A stretch of DNA of 64,000 nucleotides, from contig NZ_JAJFOW010000005.1 of NCBI RefSeq assembly GCF_020731285.1, forward strand, positions 186,001 to 250,000, in the 5' to 3' direction. The stretch's first letter is position 1. Each line of letters opens with the position of its first letter. Below, in pieces: positions 50,819-59,218 of this stretch. The translations under genes and the position numbers were made by a program. The notes under the pieces are model-generated. The model worked only from the letters and a program-made list of their open reading frames with translations. It had not been told where the DNA came from and did no database searches. The stretch is from Cohnella baijiui (GTDB lineage: Bacteria > Bacillota > Bacilli > Paenibacillales > Paenibacillaceae).

Positions 50819-51012
50819 CAAATGTTCCTCCTTTGGAAAATGCAAACAAGCCTCTGTTCAAACTCCATCATAGACGGTTTAAAGACCTTCTGCAACCCCG
50901 CCCGCCGGGCGCCGGGCGAACATTCTTTGACTTTTGACGCGCATTACGGAAGGCGTCGGTTTCTGGTACAATAAGGGGCAATAGAGAGCGGCATGGAGAG
51001 GAGTGGCCCCCG

Positions 51013-52185
51013 ATGACGATAGGCGAACACGAATGGAAAGAGCTCTACGAACGGATGGTGGAGTGGCGCCGCCACCTGCACCGTCACCCGGAGCTTTCCT
51101 TTAAAGAGACGGCGACGGCGGAGATGATTGCGGGCTTGCTCGAAACGTGGGGGCTGGAGGTGCAGCGGGGCGTGGCCGGGACCGGCGTCGTCGCCCGCCT
51201 GCGGGGCGAGCTGCCGGGAAGGACGATCGCGCTGCGCGCGGATATCGACGCCTTGCCGATCCAGGACGAGAAGGACGTATCCTACGCCTCGACGGTGCCC
51301 GGCGTGATGCATGCCTGCGGACATGATGGCCATACGGCCCAGCTGCTCGCAGTCGCGTATGGGTACAGCCGGAATCGGGAACGGACGGCGGGCACGCGCG
51401 TCTTTCTGTTCCAGCCCGGCGAGGAGGTGCTTCCCGGCGGCGCGCTCGGCATGATCCGCGACGGCGCGCTGGACGGCGTGGACGCGATCTACGGCATCCA
51501 TTTGTGGTCGCCATTCCCGTATGGGCGGATCGCGACCCGGCCGGGGCCGTTCATGGCGTCGCCGGACGAATTCGAGATCGAGATCGTCGGCAAGGGCGGC
51601 CACGCGGGCTTGCCCCATCAGGCGACGGACGCCCTCGTGACCGGCGCCCACCTCGTCGTGGCGCTTCAGACGATCGTCTCGCGCAACGTCGATCCGCTGA
51701 CGTCGGCCGTCGTCTCGGTCGGACAGCTGCAGGCGGGAACGGCGCGCAACGTGATCGCCGAGCGGTGCTATTTGAGCGGCACGGTGCGTACGTTCACCCC
51801 CGAATCCCGAACGGAGGTCCGAGAGCGGCTCGAGGAGGTTGCTCGCCACGTCTGCGGGATGCACGGCGCGACGTACAAGCTGACTTATCACGAAGGTTAT
51901 CCGCCGGTCGTGAACGATCCGCGCGAAGCCGACCGGGTGCTGCGGGTCGCAGGCGCGCTGCATCGGGGCGGCCCGGTGGAGGTGTGCGCGCCGATCATGG
52001 CCGGCGAGGACTTTTCCTATTATTTGCGCGAGCGCCCGGGTTGCTTCTTCTTCGTCGGGGCGGGCGCGGCGGATGGCTCCTCGGCGCCGCACCACCATCC
52101 GCGATTCGACCTGGACGAGCGCGCGATGCTCGACTCCGCAAGACTTCTCGTCGGCATCGCCGACGACGCGGCCGCGGACGACTGA
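51013..52185 (+). CDS. M20 family amidohydrolase/aminoacylase
   Basis: A 390-residue metallohydrolase of the M20D (HipO/IAA-amino acid hydrolase) branch. Landmarks are WRRHLHRHPELSFKE near residue 18, ALRADIDALPIQDE near 72, the metal motif MHACGHDGHTAQLL near 98, QPGEEVLPGGALGMI with the catalytic Glu near 135, and IMAGEDFSYYLRERPGCFFFVGAG near 325 with the last ligand. It hydrolyses N-acyl amino acids or related amides; the specific substrate is unknown. AGAGGAG lies ten bases before the ATG. It stands as a single gene 67 bases before the CBS protein gene. Confidence 0.9.
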   Translation: MTIGEHEWKELYERMVEWRRHLHRHPELSFKETATAEMIAGLLETWGLEVQRGVAGTGVVARLRGELPGRTIALRADIDALPIQDEKDVSYASTVPGVMHACGHDGHTAQLLAVAYGYSRNRERTAGTRVFLFQPGEEVLPGGALGMIRDGALDGVDAIYGIHLWSPFPYGRIATRPGPFMASPDEFEIEIVGKGGHAGLPHQATDALVTGAHLVVALQTIVSRNVDPLTSAVVSVGQLQAGTARNVIAERCYLSGTVRTFTPESRTEVRERLEEVARHVCGMHGATYKLTYHEGYPPVVNDPREADRVLRVAGALHRGGPVEVCAPIMAGEDFSYYLRERPGCFFFVGAGAADGSSAPHHHPRFDLDERAMLDSARLLVGIADDAAADD

Positions 52186-52252
52186 CGCATGATCGGGCTT
52201 CCTTTCGGTTAGGCTAGGGACGATAACGAAAGGAAGGGGACATTTTTAACCC

Positions 52253-52693
52253 ATGCGCAAAGTTTCCGACATCATGACGAAGGATTGCCAGACGGTCACC
52301 CCGGCGGACAACGTGTACGAGGTCGCCGTCCTGATGAAAAAGCACGACATCGGCTTCGTGCCGGTCGTCGAGCCAAACGGCCGCAAGCTGCTCGGCGTCA
52401 TTACCGACCGCGATCTCGTGCTTCGGGGATACGCGGAGAAGCATCCGGGCTCCGCGTCCGTGACGGAGGTCATGACGGACGAGGTCGAGACGATCTCGCC
52501 GAATTTGTCCGTCGACGAAGCCGCGTCCAAGATGGCGGAGCACCAAATCCGCCGGCTTCCGGTCGTGGAAGGCGGGGAACTGCTCGGCGTCGTCTCCATC
52601 GGCGACCTGGCCGTTCGCGAGATTTTCGTCAACGAAGCGGGCGACGCCTTGAGCCGTATCTCCGAGCAAGATTCGCCGCAAGCGTATCACTGA
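52253..52693 (+). CDS. CBS-domain pair protein (YhcV-like)
   Basis: A 146-residue protein made of two CBS modules: VSDIMTKDCQTVTPADNVYEVAVLMKK to GVITDRDLVLRG, and VTEVMTDEVETISPNLSVDEAASKM to GVVSIGDLAVRE. Such stand-alone pairs bind adenine nucleotides and report the energy state, but the partner is unknown. It is not AcuB, because the C-terminal ACT domain is missing. AAGGAAGGGG lies ten bases before the ATG. A terminator at 52731 separates it from the helicase operon. Confidence 0.88.
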   Translation: MRKVSDIMTKDCQTVTPADNVYEVAVLMKKHDIGFVPVVEPNGRKLLGVITDRDLVLRGYAEKHPGSASVTEVMTDEVETISPNLSVDEAASKMAEHQIRRLPVVEGGELLGVVSIGDLAVREIFVNEAGDALSRISEQDSPQAYH

Positions 52694-52730
52694 ACCCCCG
52701 GCCGAACTTGTCGTCGGCACCTCCTAACCA

Positions 52731-52765
52731 AAGGCTCTTTCGGGCATGGCCCGAAAGGGCCTTTT
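52731..52765 (+). terminator. Terminator of the CBS protein gene
   Basis: AAGGCTCTTTCGGGC pairs with GCCCGAAAGGGCCTT (one mismatch) around ATG, followed by TT. Confidence 0.85.
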
Positions 52766-52893
52766 GCGCGTGGTGCCACCGACCGCCGCTGGCGCCGCGC
52801 CGGCACCTCCCGGCAGACGATCCCGCGCTTAAGGCTTCCCGGATTTGGACATCATGGAAAAAAGAACGGCCATCTGCAAAGGAGGAACGCGTT

Positions 52894-54600
52894 ATGACGA
52901 TGCCCACCCCGGCCATCGCCCCGCTCATCGTTCAATCCGACGGCACGCTCCTGCTCGACGAACGGCTGCCGCGGGCCGAGGAGGCGCTTGCGCTGCTCCG
53001 GGAAGTCGCGGAGCTGCGCAAACGTCCCGGGTCGCTCCACACGTATGCGATGACCCCGGTGACGATGTGGAACGCCGCCGCCTCGGGCTGGACCCCCGAG
53101 CGGGTGCTGGCCGGACTGCGCGCCGCGGCGCGCTACGGGGTTCCGGCCGCGCTCGAGCGCGAAGTGCAGCGCGTGATGGGCCGCTACGGGCAGCTGCGGC
53201 TCGTTCGCCTGGGGGACGAGCTGCGCTTGACGGCCCAAGATCCCGCTCATTTGCGGGAAATCGCGGCGATGAAGGAGATCCGGGGCTGGCTGCGGGACGA
53301 AGCGGGCGACGGTTGGATCGGCGTTTGTCCGGAAGCGCGCGGATGGCTCAAGCGGGAACTCGCCGCTCGGGGCTGGCCGGTCGTCGATGAAGCCGGCTAC
53401 CGGAGCGGGGAGGCGCTGCGCATGGACCTGTGCGAGACGTCCGGATCGGGGCGGCCGATCCGGCTGCGCGACTACCAGGCCGAAGCCGTCGAGGCATTCG
53501 CGGGCAGCACGGCAGGGGACGGAGGAAGCGGGGTCGTCGTCCTGCCCTGCGGTGCCGGCAAGACGTGGGTCGGCATGGCGGCGATGGCGCGGCTGCGCTG
53601 CGAGACGCTTATTCTGACCCCGAACGGCATCTCGGTGACGCAGTGGATCCGCGAGCTGCTGCGCAACACGACGCTGACCGAGGCGGATATCGGGGCGTAT
53701 ACGGGAGATACGAAGCAGGTGCGGCCCGTGACGGTCGCGACCTATCAAGTGCTTACGCACCGTCAGGCGGGAAAGGCGGACAATCCGCACTGGCAGCTGT
53801 TCGTGGACCGCAACTGGGGGTTGATCGTCTACGACGAGGTTCATCTGCTGCCGGCTCCCGTCTTCCGGTTGACAGCCGACCTGCAGGCGACGCGCCGGCT
53901 CGGGCTGACGGCCACCCTCGTGCGGGAGGACGGGCTGGCGAGCGACGTGTTCGCCCTCGTCGGGCCCAAGCGCTACGACGCGCCGTGGAAAAGCCTCGAG
54001 CAGCAAGGCTGGATCGCCGAAGCGGCCTGCCGAGAGGTGCGGGTGCCGCTTGGAGGCGAGTCGGCGGAGCGCTATGCGGCCGCTCCCGCCCGTGCCCGGC
54101 ACCGGATTGCGGGCGAAAATCCGGCCAAGACGGAGGTCGTCCGGCGGCTGCTCGCGCGCCATGACGGGGAGCCGACACTGGTCATCGGCCAATACTTGAG
54201 CCAGCTCCGGGACGTTTCCGAAGGACTCGGCATCCCGCTCGTGACGGGGGAGATGCCGCAGCAGGACCGGCAGCGGCTGTTCGACCGGTTCAATTCGGGC
54301 GAGGTCGGCGTGCTGGCTCTGTCCAAAGTGGCGAACTTCGCGGTCGATCTGCCGGACGCCGCGGTGGCGATCCAGATCTCCGGCAGCTTCGGCTCGCGGC
54401 AGGAGGAGGCCCAGCGGCTCGGCCGCATCCTGCGGCCGAAACGCGATGGAGCCGGGGCGACGTTTTACTCGCTTGTCAGCGAGGAGACGGACGAGGTCGA
54501 GTTTGCCCGCAAACGCCAGCGGTTTCTGCTGGAGCAAGGCTACGAATACGAAGTAAGCCGGTGGCCGGCAGGCGCGGCGGAAGGAGGCGCGAAGGGATGA
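52894..54600 (+). CDS. XPB/Ssl2-type DNA helicase
   Basis: A 568-residue SF2 helicase. Residues 1-200 are a damage-recognition-like N-terminal part found in bacterial and archaeal XPB. The motor has LRDYQAEAVEAF (Q motif), Walker A VVLPCGAGKTWVGM near residue 218, motif II VYDEVHLLPAPVFR (DEVH) near 313, motif III LGLTATLVREDG, and in the second lobe VIGQYLSQL, LSKVANFAVDLPDAAVAIQISGSFGSRQEEAQRLGRILRP with motif VI. It resembles eukaryotic repair helicase XPB, also known from Actinobacteria. I start at ATG 52894 after AAAGGAGG, although the frame is open from 52285. Its stop overlaps the next gene by four bases. Confidence 0.9.
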   Translation: MTMPTPAIAPLIVQSDGTLLLDERLPRAEEALALLREVAELRKRPGSLHTYAMTPVTMWNAAASGWTPERVLAGLRAAARYGVPAALEREVQRVMGRYGQLRLVRLGDELRLTAQDPAHLREIAAMKEIRGWLRDEAGDGWIGVCPEARGWLKRELAARGWPVVDEAGYRSGEALRMDLCETSGSGRPIRLRDYQAEAVEAFAGSTAGDGGSGVVVLPCGAGKTWVGMAAMARLRCETLILTPNGISVTQWIRELLRNTTLTEADIGAYTGDTKQVRPVTVATYQVLTHRQAGKADNPHWQLFVDRNWGLIVYDEVHLLPAPVFRLTADLQATRRLGLTATLVREDGLASDVFALVGPKRYDAPWKSLEQQGWIAEAACREVRVPLGGESAERYAAAPARARHRIAGENPAKTEVVRRLLARHDGEPTLVIGQYLSQLRDVSEGLGIPLVTGEMPQQDRQRLFDRFNSGEVGVLALSKVANFAVDLPDAAVAIQISGSFGSRQEEAQRLGRILRPKRDGAGATFYSLVSEETDEVEFARKRQRFLLEQGYEYEVSRWPAGAAEGGAKG

Positions 54601-56630
54601 ACACGAGGGAAATCGCGGGGAAGATGCCGGAGCGGCTCGGCGCCTGGCTGGGCGAAAGCCCGCTGCTGGCCGCCAGGCTCGGCAGCGGACGGCCGTGGTC
54701 GGACGTGCTGGGCGACCCGGCTTGGGCCGCCGAATGGGCGGCATCGGCAGCGCCGCTCCCGCAAGCGCTGCTCCGACTGATCGTCCGGCGGTTTGCCGGC
54801 CTGCCGTTCGAGGAGGAGAAGCTGCTGCAGGCCGCCTCCGAGGAGGGAGGGCGCACCGGCGCCGAGGCGCGCGTGGCGCTCCAGCGGCTGCGCGGAGACG
54901 GCGTCCTGTTCGCCGTCCGCAAGGCGTGGGGAGACCGCCTTTACTACTTGCCTTCGGACATGGTGAAGGTCTGGCAGCGGCTGCTCCTGCCGCTCGCGGC
55001 TGCACCGGTCGATGCGGAGACCGCCATCGGCATCGCGCCCGCTGCGGACGGCTTTCGGCTGCCGCTGTCCCAGGAGTTGCTGCGCGCTTGGTCGGCCATC
55101 CGCCGCTACGGCTTGCCTCTCACGGCCAAAGGGACGCCGCACAAGGCGGCGGTCGCCAAGGTGGCGGCCGCGATGGGGCTTGAGGCGTCCGCGCTCGACG
55201 CGCTCGGCCTCTTGCCGGGCGCCGGCGATCCGACGCCCCTGCAGGCGGCGCTGGCGCTCGATCTTGGCTTGTACGCGGGTGTGTTGCGCCGCGGGAACTC
55301 GGAGATCCTCGTCGACGAGGAAGGGGCCGTGCGCTGGCTGGTTGGGACTGCCGCCGCCCACGAGGCGAAGCTGGCCGAGATGGTAGCTTCGCGGTACGCC
55401 GGGCAGGACCCGGCCCTGCACTTTGCCGCGACGGCGCTCGCGATGGCGGCGCCCGGCGCGTGGTACCGCGAGGACGCGCTGGCCGCCGGCTCCGCGCCGG
55501 GAGCAGACGCCGCGGTCGCGGCGGCGCTCGCGCGCTGGCTGGACGCGCTAGCCGCCTTCGGCTGGGTCGAACGCGGCGTGCTGAACGGCATGCCGGCGTG
55601 CCGGTGGACGGTCGATCCCGACCCCGACCGCGCCGCCCGGCGGGAGCCGCCCCCGGCGGGGCTGGATCGGTACGAGGTGCTGCCCGACCTGGAGATCGTC
55701 GTTCCGCCCGAGACACCGCCGCTCGCGCGCTGGCGGATCGCGGAAGTTGCAGACCTTTCGTCCGCCGACGTCGTCTCCTTTTACCGGCTGACGCGGAACG
55801 CCTGCGAGCGTGCGAGCCATCGAGGGCATACCGCGGATACGGTCGCCGCCCTGCTCGAAGCGGGCTCGGGGGCGCCGCTGCCGCCCCCCGTACGCGATGC
55901 GATGGACGACTGGTTCCGCAGGCTGGGCCGCGTCGAGGTGCTGGACGCCGTCGTGCTGCGGACGGACGAGCCCGGCCTCGCCGACTTGATCGCAGCCGAT
56001 CCCGAAGCGACCGGCATGCTCGGCGAGCGGATCGGCGAGCGGCACTATCTCGTACGCGGAGAGGCACGCGGGAGGTTGGAGGAGCGTCTCGCTTCGCTCG
56101 GCTATCCGCCGTACCGGCCGCAAGCGCAGGCAGCGGCCGACCTGGCCGAATCCGGAGCGAACCCGGGCGAACCCGGTGCGATTCCGGCCGCTCGGCTCGC
56201 TCAGCCGCCTCAAGCGGTCCTCGACCCCGGCTGGACGTCCCGCCGGCCGGTGCTGTCGTTCTACGAGCTCGATCCGGCGCCCCCCGCCGGCTTCAGCGAG
56301 CTGTTCCCGGGACTTGGCGAGGTGCCGGCGGCGTGGTTGCGGCAGCCGCGGGCCTACCACGCCTCCACCCGCCGGGAGCTGGTGGAACGGGCGGTGCGCT
56401 GGCGAACGGCGATCCGCGTCCGTCCGTCGACGGAGGACGGGGGGGTGGACGGCTGGATGACCTTCGTCCCGCAGGCGGTGACGGGTACGGGGGAACGGTG
56501 GCAGGTCAGCGGGCTCGTGCGGGAATCCGGCTTCGCAGAAAGCGGTCCGCCGCCGGCCGAAGTCCGCGTGACGCTGCCGGCCGACGGCATCGGCGAGCTG
56601 ATGATCGTCCTGCCGGACGAAGCGCGGTAG
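54597..56630 (+). CDS. Helicase-associated protein, XPB partner
   Basis: A 677-residue soluble, Ala/Leu/Arg-rich protein, translationally coupled to the helicase gene (ATGA overlap, AAGGGATG). No helicase motor motifs are present. Near residues 350-500 it has YEVLPDLEIVVPPETPPLARWRIAEVADL, followed by FYRLTRNACERASHRGHTADTVAALLE and YLVRGEARGRLEERLASLGYPPYRP. That pattern fits the 'helicase conserved C-terminal domain 3' (XPB/Ssl2-like) proteins encoded beside XPB in Actinobacteria. The N-terminal half may hold winged-helix modules (LLQAASEEGGRTGAEARVALQRLRGDGVLFAVRK). It probably binds and controls the helicase. The exact function is unknown. Confidence 0.8.
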   Translation: MNTREIAGKMPERLGAWLGESPLLAARLGSGRPWSDVLGDPAWAAEWAASAAPLPQALLRLIVRRFAGLPFEEEKLLQAASEEGGRTGAEARVALQRLRGDGVLFAVRKAWGDRLYYLPSDMVKVWQRLLLPLAAAPVDAETAIGIAPAADGFRLPLSQELLRAWSAIRRYGLPLTAKGTPHKAAVAKVAAAMGLEASALDALGLLPGAGDPTPLQAALALDLGLYAGVLRRGNSEILVDEEGAVRWLVGTAAAHEAKLAEMVASRYAGQDPALHFAATALAMAAPGAWYREDALAAGSAPGADAAVAAALARWLDALAAFGWVERGVLNGMPACRWTVDPDPDRAARREPPPAGLDRYEVLPDLEIVVPPETPPLARWRIAEVADLSSADVVSFYRLTRNACERASHRGHTADTVAALLEAGSGAPLPPPVRDAMDDWFRRLGRVEVLDAVVLRTDEPGLADLIAADPEATGMLGERIGERHYLVRGEARGRLEERLASLGYPPYRPQAQAAADLAESGANPGEPGAIPAARLAQPPQAVLDPGWTSRRPVLSFYELDPAPPAGFSELFPGLGEVPAAWLRQPRAYHASTRRELVERAVRWRTAIRVRPSTEDGGVDGWMTFVPQAVTGTGERWQVSGLVRESGFAESGPPPAEVRVTLPADGIGELMIVLPDEAR

Positions 56631-56691
56631 CCGGCTGCCGATTCCATTGACCGGCGGATGCGATTCTGTGGTATGATAGGAGCATGATCGC

Positions 56692-57213
56692 ATGCCGAGA
56701 GATGAGGTGGCCCACTTGCCGGGAATGACGGAAACCCTCCCTGCAGCGTCGGCGCCGGGCGAAGCGGCCTTCGGGGCCACTGCCGATTTGGCGGCGCTCG
56801 CGTCCCGCGCCTTCGAGCTGGGAGATTTGATCAAGCACTCCGCCCTCGCGGCGGAATACGCATACTGGAAGGAACGCGTCCAACGCCACGACGGCGCCCA
56901 GCAGCTCATCCACGAGTTCGCCCGGGCGAAGGAGCAGTTTGCCGAGTGCGAACGGTTCGGACGCTTTCATCCGAATTACAACGAAGCGCTCGACCGCATC
57001 TATGCGGTTGAGACGAGGCTGGACGAGATCGAGCCGGTCCGCCGGTTCAAGGCGGCCGAAGCCGCGGTCGATCAGCTGCTGCACGAGGTGGCCATGACGA
57101 TCGCGCGGTCGGTATCCGATACGATCAAGGTACCGGACAACGATCCGAATCCCAAGGCCAAGGGATGCGGAGGCGGCGGCAGCTGCTCCTGCGGCAGCGG
57201 CGGCTGCGGATAA
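56692..57213 (+). CDS. ylbF: YlbF family protein, Y-complex subunit
   Basis: A 173-residue helical protein. The core LGDLIKHSALAAEYAYWKERVQRHDGAQQLIHEFARAKEQF, ERFGRFHPNYNEALDRIYAVETRLDEIEPVRRFKAAEAAVDQLLHEVAMTIARSVSDTIKVP follows B. subtilis YlbF. The tail GCGGGGSCSCGSGGCG holds four cysteines that match the Fe-S-binding tail. With YmcA and YaaT it forms the complex that guides RNase Y and affects competence, biofilm and sporulation. ATG 56692 has AGGAG nine bases upstream; TTG 56716 after GAGGTG is an alternative, and a possible promoter (TTGACC, TATGAT at 56672) just before the ATG would favour it. ylbG follows 16 bases later. Confidence 0.9.
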   Translation: MPRDEVAHLPGMTETLPAASAPGEAAFGATADLAALASRAFELGDLIKHSALAAEYAYWKERVQRHDGAQQLIHEFARAKEQFAECERFGRFHPNYNEALDRIYAVETRLDEIEPVRRFKAAEAAVDQLLHEVAMTIARSVSDTIKVPDNDPNPKAKGCGGGGSCSCGSGGCG

Positions 57214-57229
57214 GAGGGGAGGTTCGCGC

Positions 57230-57493
57230 ATGTTCGCGGAACGCACGGGATACATCGTCTGGTTCAACGATTGGAAGGCGGCGCGCGCCTTGGACAAGTA
57301 CGGGACGCTGCATTACCTGTCCCGCAGGATGAATTATGCGGTGCTGTACGTCGATGCAGATGCAGCCGAGGATACGGTTCGCAACGTGCAGCGGCTGCCC
57401 TACGTCCGCAAGGTCGAACGTTCCTACCGGAGCGAGATCAAGACGGAATACGAGCGCAATGTGCCGGACAAGACCCGATTCTACGGCCTGTAG
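57230..57493 (+). CDS. ylbG: YlbG/DUF2129 family protein
   Basis: An 87-residue protein. It begins MFAERTGYIVWFNDWKAARALDKYGTLHYLSRRMNYAVLYVDA, the DUF2129 pattern, and ends KVERSYRSEIKTEYERNVPDKTRFYGL. The ylbF-ylbG pair is conserved across Bacillales, and the order here is the same. The molecular role is unknown. GAGGGGAGG lies seven bases before the ATG. A terminator at 57528 ends the unit. Confidence 0.93.
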   Translation: MFAERTGYIVWFNDWKAARALDKYGTLHYLSRRMNYAVLYVDADAAEDTVRNVQRLPYVRKVERSYRSEIKTEYERNVPDKTRFYGL

Positions 57494-57527
57494 AGCCGGG
57501 CGCGACCGGACCGGATCGACGCACGCC

Positions 57528-57559
57528 AGACGCCGGCAGCCCGCCGGCGTCTTTCTTTT
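57528..57559 (+). terminator. Terminator of ylbF-ylbG
   Basis: AGACGCCGGC pairs with GCCGGCGTCT over a five-base loop, followed by TTCTTTTA. Confidence 0.92.
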
Positions 57560-57654
57560 ATACGAAAACCCCCAGTTTGACTGGGAGTTCAGGGAAGCTA
57601 TTGCTGTGAATAGTCATCCTTTGAACGCCATGATGATCGCCTGAAGTTCAAAGG

Positions 57655-57873
57655 TGTTCGATGATTAGAATACAATAGGCCACCTAGGGCGATAGATGAT
57701 CGAATGTATTCGATTTTTAGCACACGATGCGCACCTCAGGGGGCTAGATGACGAAATGTATTCGATGATTAGAATTTAATAGGCCCCCAGGGCGATAGAT
57801 GACGAATGTATTCGATTTTTAGCACACCATGCGCACCTCAGGGACTATATGACTAAATGTATTCGATTAATCG
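57655..57873. repeat. Alternating tandem repeat (A/B units of 50-52 bp) with palindromic joints
   Basis: Units begin with TGTATTCGAT (first copy TGTTCGAT) at 57655, 57705, 57757, 57807 and 57858. Odd units continue GATTAGAAT..AATAGGC; even units continue TTTTAGCACAC.ATGCGCACCTCAGG, so the true period is about 102 bases. The joints are palindromic: ATCGAATGTATTCGAT at 57699-57714 is a perfect 7-2-7 dyad, and the last unit ends in CGATTAATCG. The region is visibly richer in A and T than its flanks. No gene is seen in 57560-57870. Confidence 0.88.
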
Positions 57874-57876
57874 TGA

Positions 57877-57975
57877 AATCGCAATCAGCTTAAAGAAGAT
57901 AAGAAGTCTGATCCACTCACGTTGAAAGAACGGTTCGACCCGTTTACGGGCGAGTCGGCGAAAAAGGGCGTGTAA
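57877..57975 (+). pseudogene. Possible C-terminal gene remnant (32 codons)
   Basis: Right after an in-frame stop, a frame reads NRNQLKEDKKSDPLTLKERF and ends in DPFTGESAKKGV before TAA. The composition is protein-like (Lys/Asp/Glu-rich, 'DPFTGE'), yet no start codon with a ribosome site exists. It may be the tail of a lost gene, perhaps belonging to the mobile element suggested by the hairpins that follow. I cannot name the family. Confidence 0.3.
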
Positions 57976-57989
57976 AGAGGCCACTTTTC

Positions 57990-58108
57990 AGGGGCTAGCC
58001 CGAGGCAACACGCGATTGACAGATCTACAGTTCGCCTTAGAGGCGCTTGCTAGCAGCATTGCCCTTATAGGGCTAATGGAAGCCGCCGGCTAAGCCGGTG
58101 GTCATGAC
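57990..58108 (+). ncRNA. Structured element resembling an IS200/IS605 omega-RNA 3' end
   Basis: Three hairpins stand in a row: CGCCT-TAG-AGGCG (58033-58045), GCCCT-TAT-AGGGC (58061-58073), and a nine-pair stem GCCGCCGGC-TAA-GCCGGTGGT (58082-58102), preceded by GAA and followed by CATGAC. The last one, 'GAAGCC-stem-GGTGG..TGAC', is the layout that ends the guide RNA and right end of many tnpB-bearing IS200/IS605 elements. No tnpB or tnpA is present, so this would be a solo remnant. The following 58109-58280 shows no gene. This is pattern recognition only; no search was possible. Confidence 0.35.
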
Positions 58109-58294
58109 TTTTCACCGCTCGGATCTGGATCGTTCGGCCAGGAACTGTGCGGAATTTTCCAGGAATTCGACATTATTCTAGGTATTTCGGGCTATATAGA
58201 CAGTATCTGGGGCAGTCGATATAATTACAGATGGAAAATTGTTAGTAAAACATATGAATTTCATACCATTTCTTCTCGACTAGAGGTGCGCGTA

Positions 58295-58999
58295 TTGACC
58301 AAAGTTCTCGTCATCGAAGATGAGATCGTCGTCGGAGAGATGATCTCGATGTACTTGACGGACGAGGGCTTCGACGTGAGACGGGTCGAGACCGGGTACG
58401 CCGGACGCGAGGCGCTGGTGTCCTTTCGGCCCGACGCGGTGCTGCTCGATCTCGTTCTGCCGGACATTCGCGGCACCGATTGGTGCTCCGACGTCCGTCG
58501 GCAATCGGATGTGCCGATACTCGTCATTTCGACCGAGACCAAGGTGATCGAACGGATTGAGGCGCTGGAAGCCGGAGCGGACGATTACCTGTGCAAGCCG
58601 TTCAGCATGCAGGAGCTGAAAGCGAGGATCGGCGCAGCCGTCCGCCGCGCGAAGCCGGCCGCTCCCCGGACCAGTTCGGCGCAGCCGCAGGGCCTAGGTC
58701 CCGCGCCCGATTGCGCCCTTCGTCTGGACCTGTACAAGCGGCAGATTTTTGTCGGAGATGCGCCGGTGGAGACGACGTTCACCGAGTTCGAGCTGCTCAA
58801 GCGGTTTTTCGGCTCACCGGGCCGCGTATTCAGCCGGGACGAGCTCATCAACACGGTACGGGGGATCGACTCTTACGTCAACGATCGAGCGATCGATGTC
58901 CATATTACCAATCTGCGGCGCAAGCTCGAAGCGAATCCCAAGCAACCGCGGTATCTCAAGACGGTCTGGGGCGCGGGCTACAAGCTGATGCTCGAGTGA
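58295..58999 (+). CDS. OmpR-family response regulator
   Basis: A 234-residue two-domain regulator. The receiver has the acidic pair in VLVIEDE, the phospho-acceptor Asp52 in AVLLDLVLPD, the switch Ser/Thr in VISTE and Lys101 in YLCKPF. The winged-helix output domain (residues 130-234) has FTEFELLKRFFGSPGRVFSRDELINTV and DVHITNLRRKLEANPKQPRYLKTVWGAGYKL. I start at TTG 58295 because GAGG lies eight bases upstream; GTG 58286 overlaps that site. A hybrid histidine kinase gene follows on the same strand, but a terminator lies between, so pairing is likely yet not certain. Confidence 0.9.
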   Translation: MTKVLVIEDEIVVGEMISMYLTDEGFDVRRVETGYAGREALVSFRPDAVLLDLVLPDIRGTDWCSDVRRQSDVPILVISTETKVIERIEALEAGADDYLCKPFSMQELKARIGAAVRRAKPAAPRTSSAQPQGLGPAPDCALRLDLYKRQIFVGDAPVETTFTEFELLKRFFGSPGRVFSRDELINTVRGIDSYVNDRAIDVHITNLRRKLEANPKQPRYLKTVWGAGYKLMLE

Positions 59000-59071
59000 A
59001 CGCCGCATCGCGCGCACGCCGCGCGGCGTCGCCCGGACATTCGCGGGCCAGCTTCTGCCGTCCGTCCTAGC

Positions 59072-59111
59072 CTCCTTCCTCGCGTCCTCAGCGCGGGAAG
59101 GAGTTTTTTTT
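59072..59111 (+). terminator. Terminator between response regulator and hybrid kinase genes
   Basis: CTCCTTCC.CGCG pairs with CGCG.GGAAGGAG and eight T residues follow. It makes the kinase gene a separate transcription unit or an attenuated one. Confidence 0.92.
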
Positions 59112-59218
59112 CGGCTTGACCGTCGTAACCCGCGTTCGAAGGCGTCGAAGCCGGCGGTCCGGCGGGCGGAGGACGGAGCTTAGCGCCTGACGACAGAAAC
59201 AGCCAAGGGGGATGCCCG

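Noticed and set aside
52253..52693. acuB candidate
   Set aside because: It has two CBS domains but no C-terminal ACT domain and is far from acuA-acuC.
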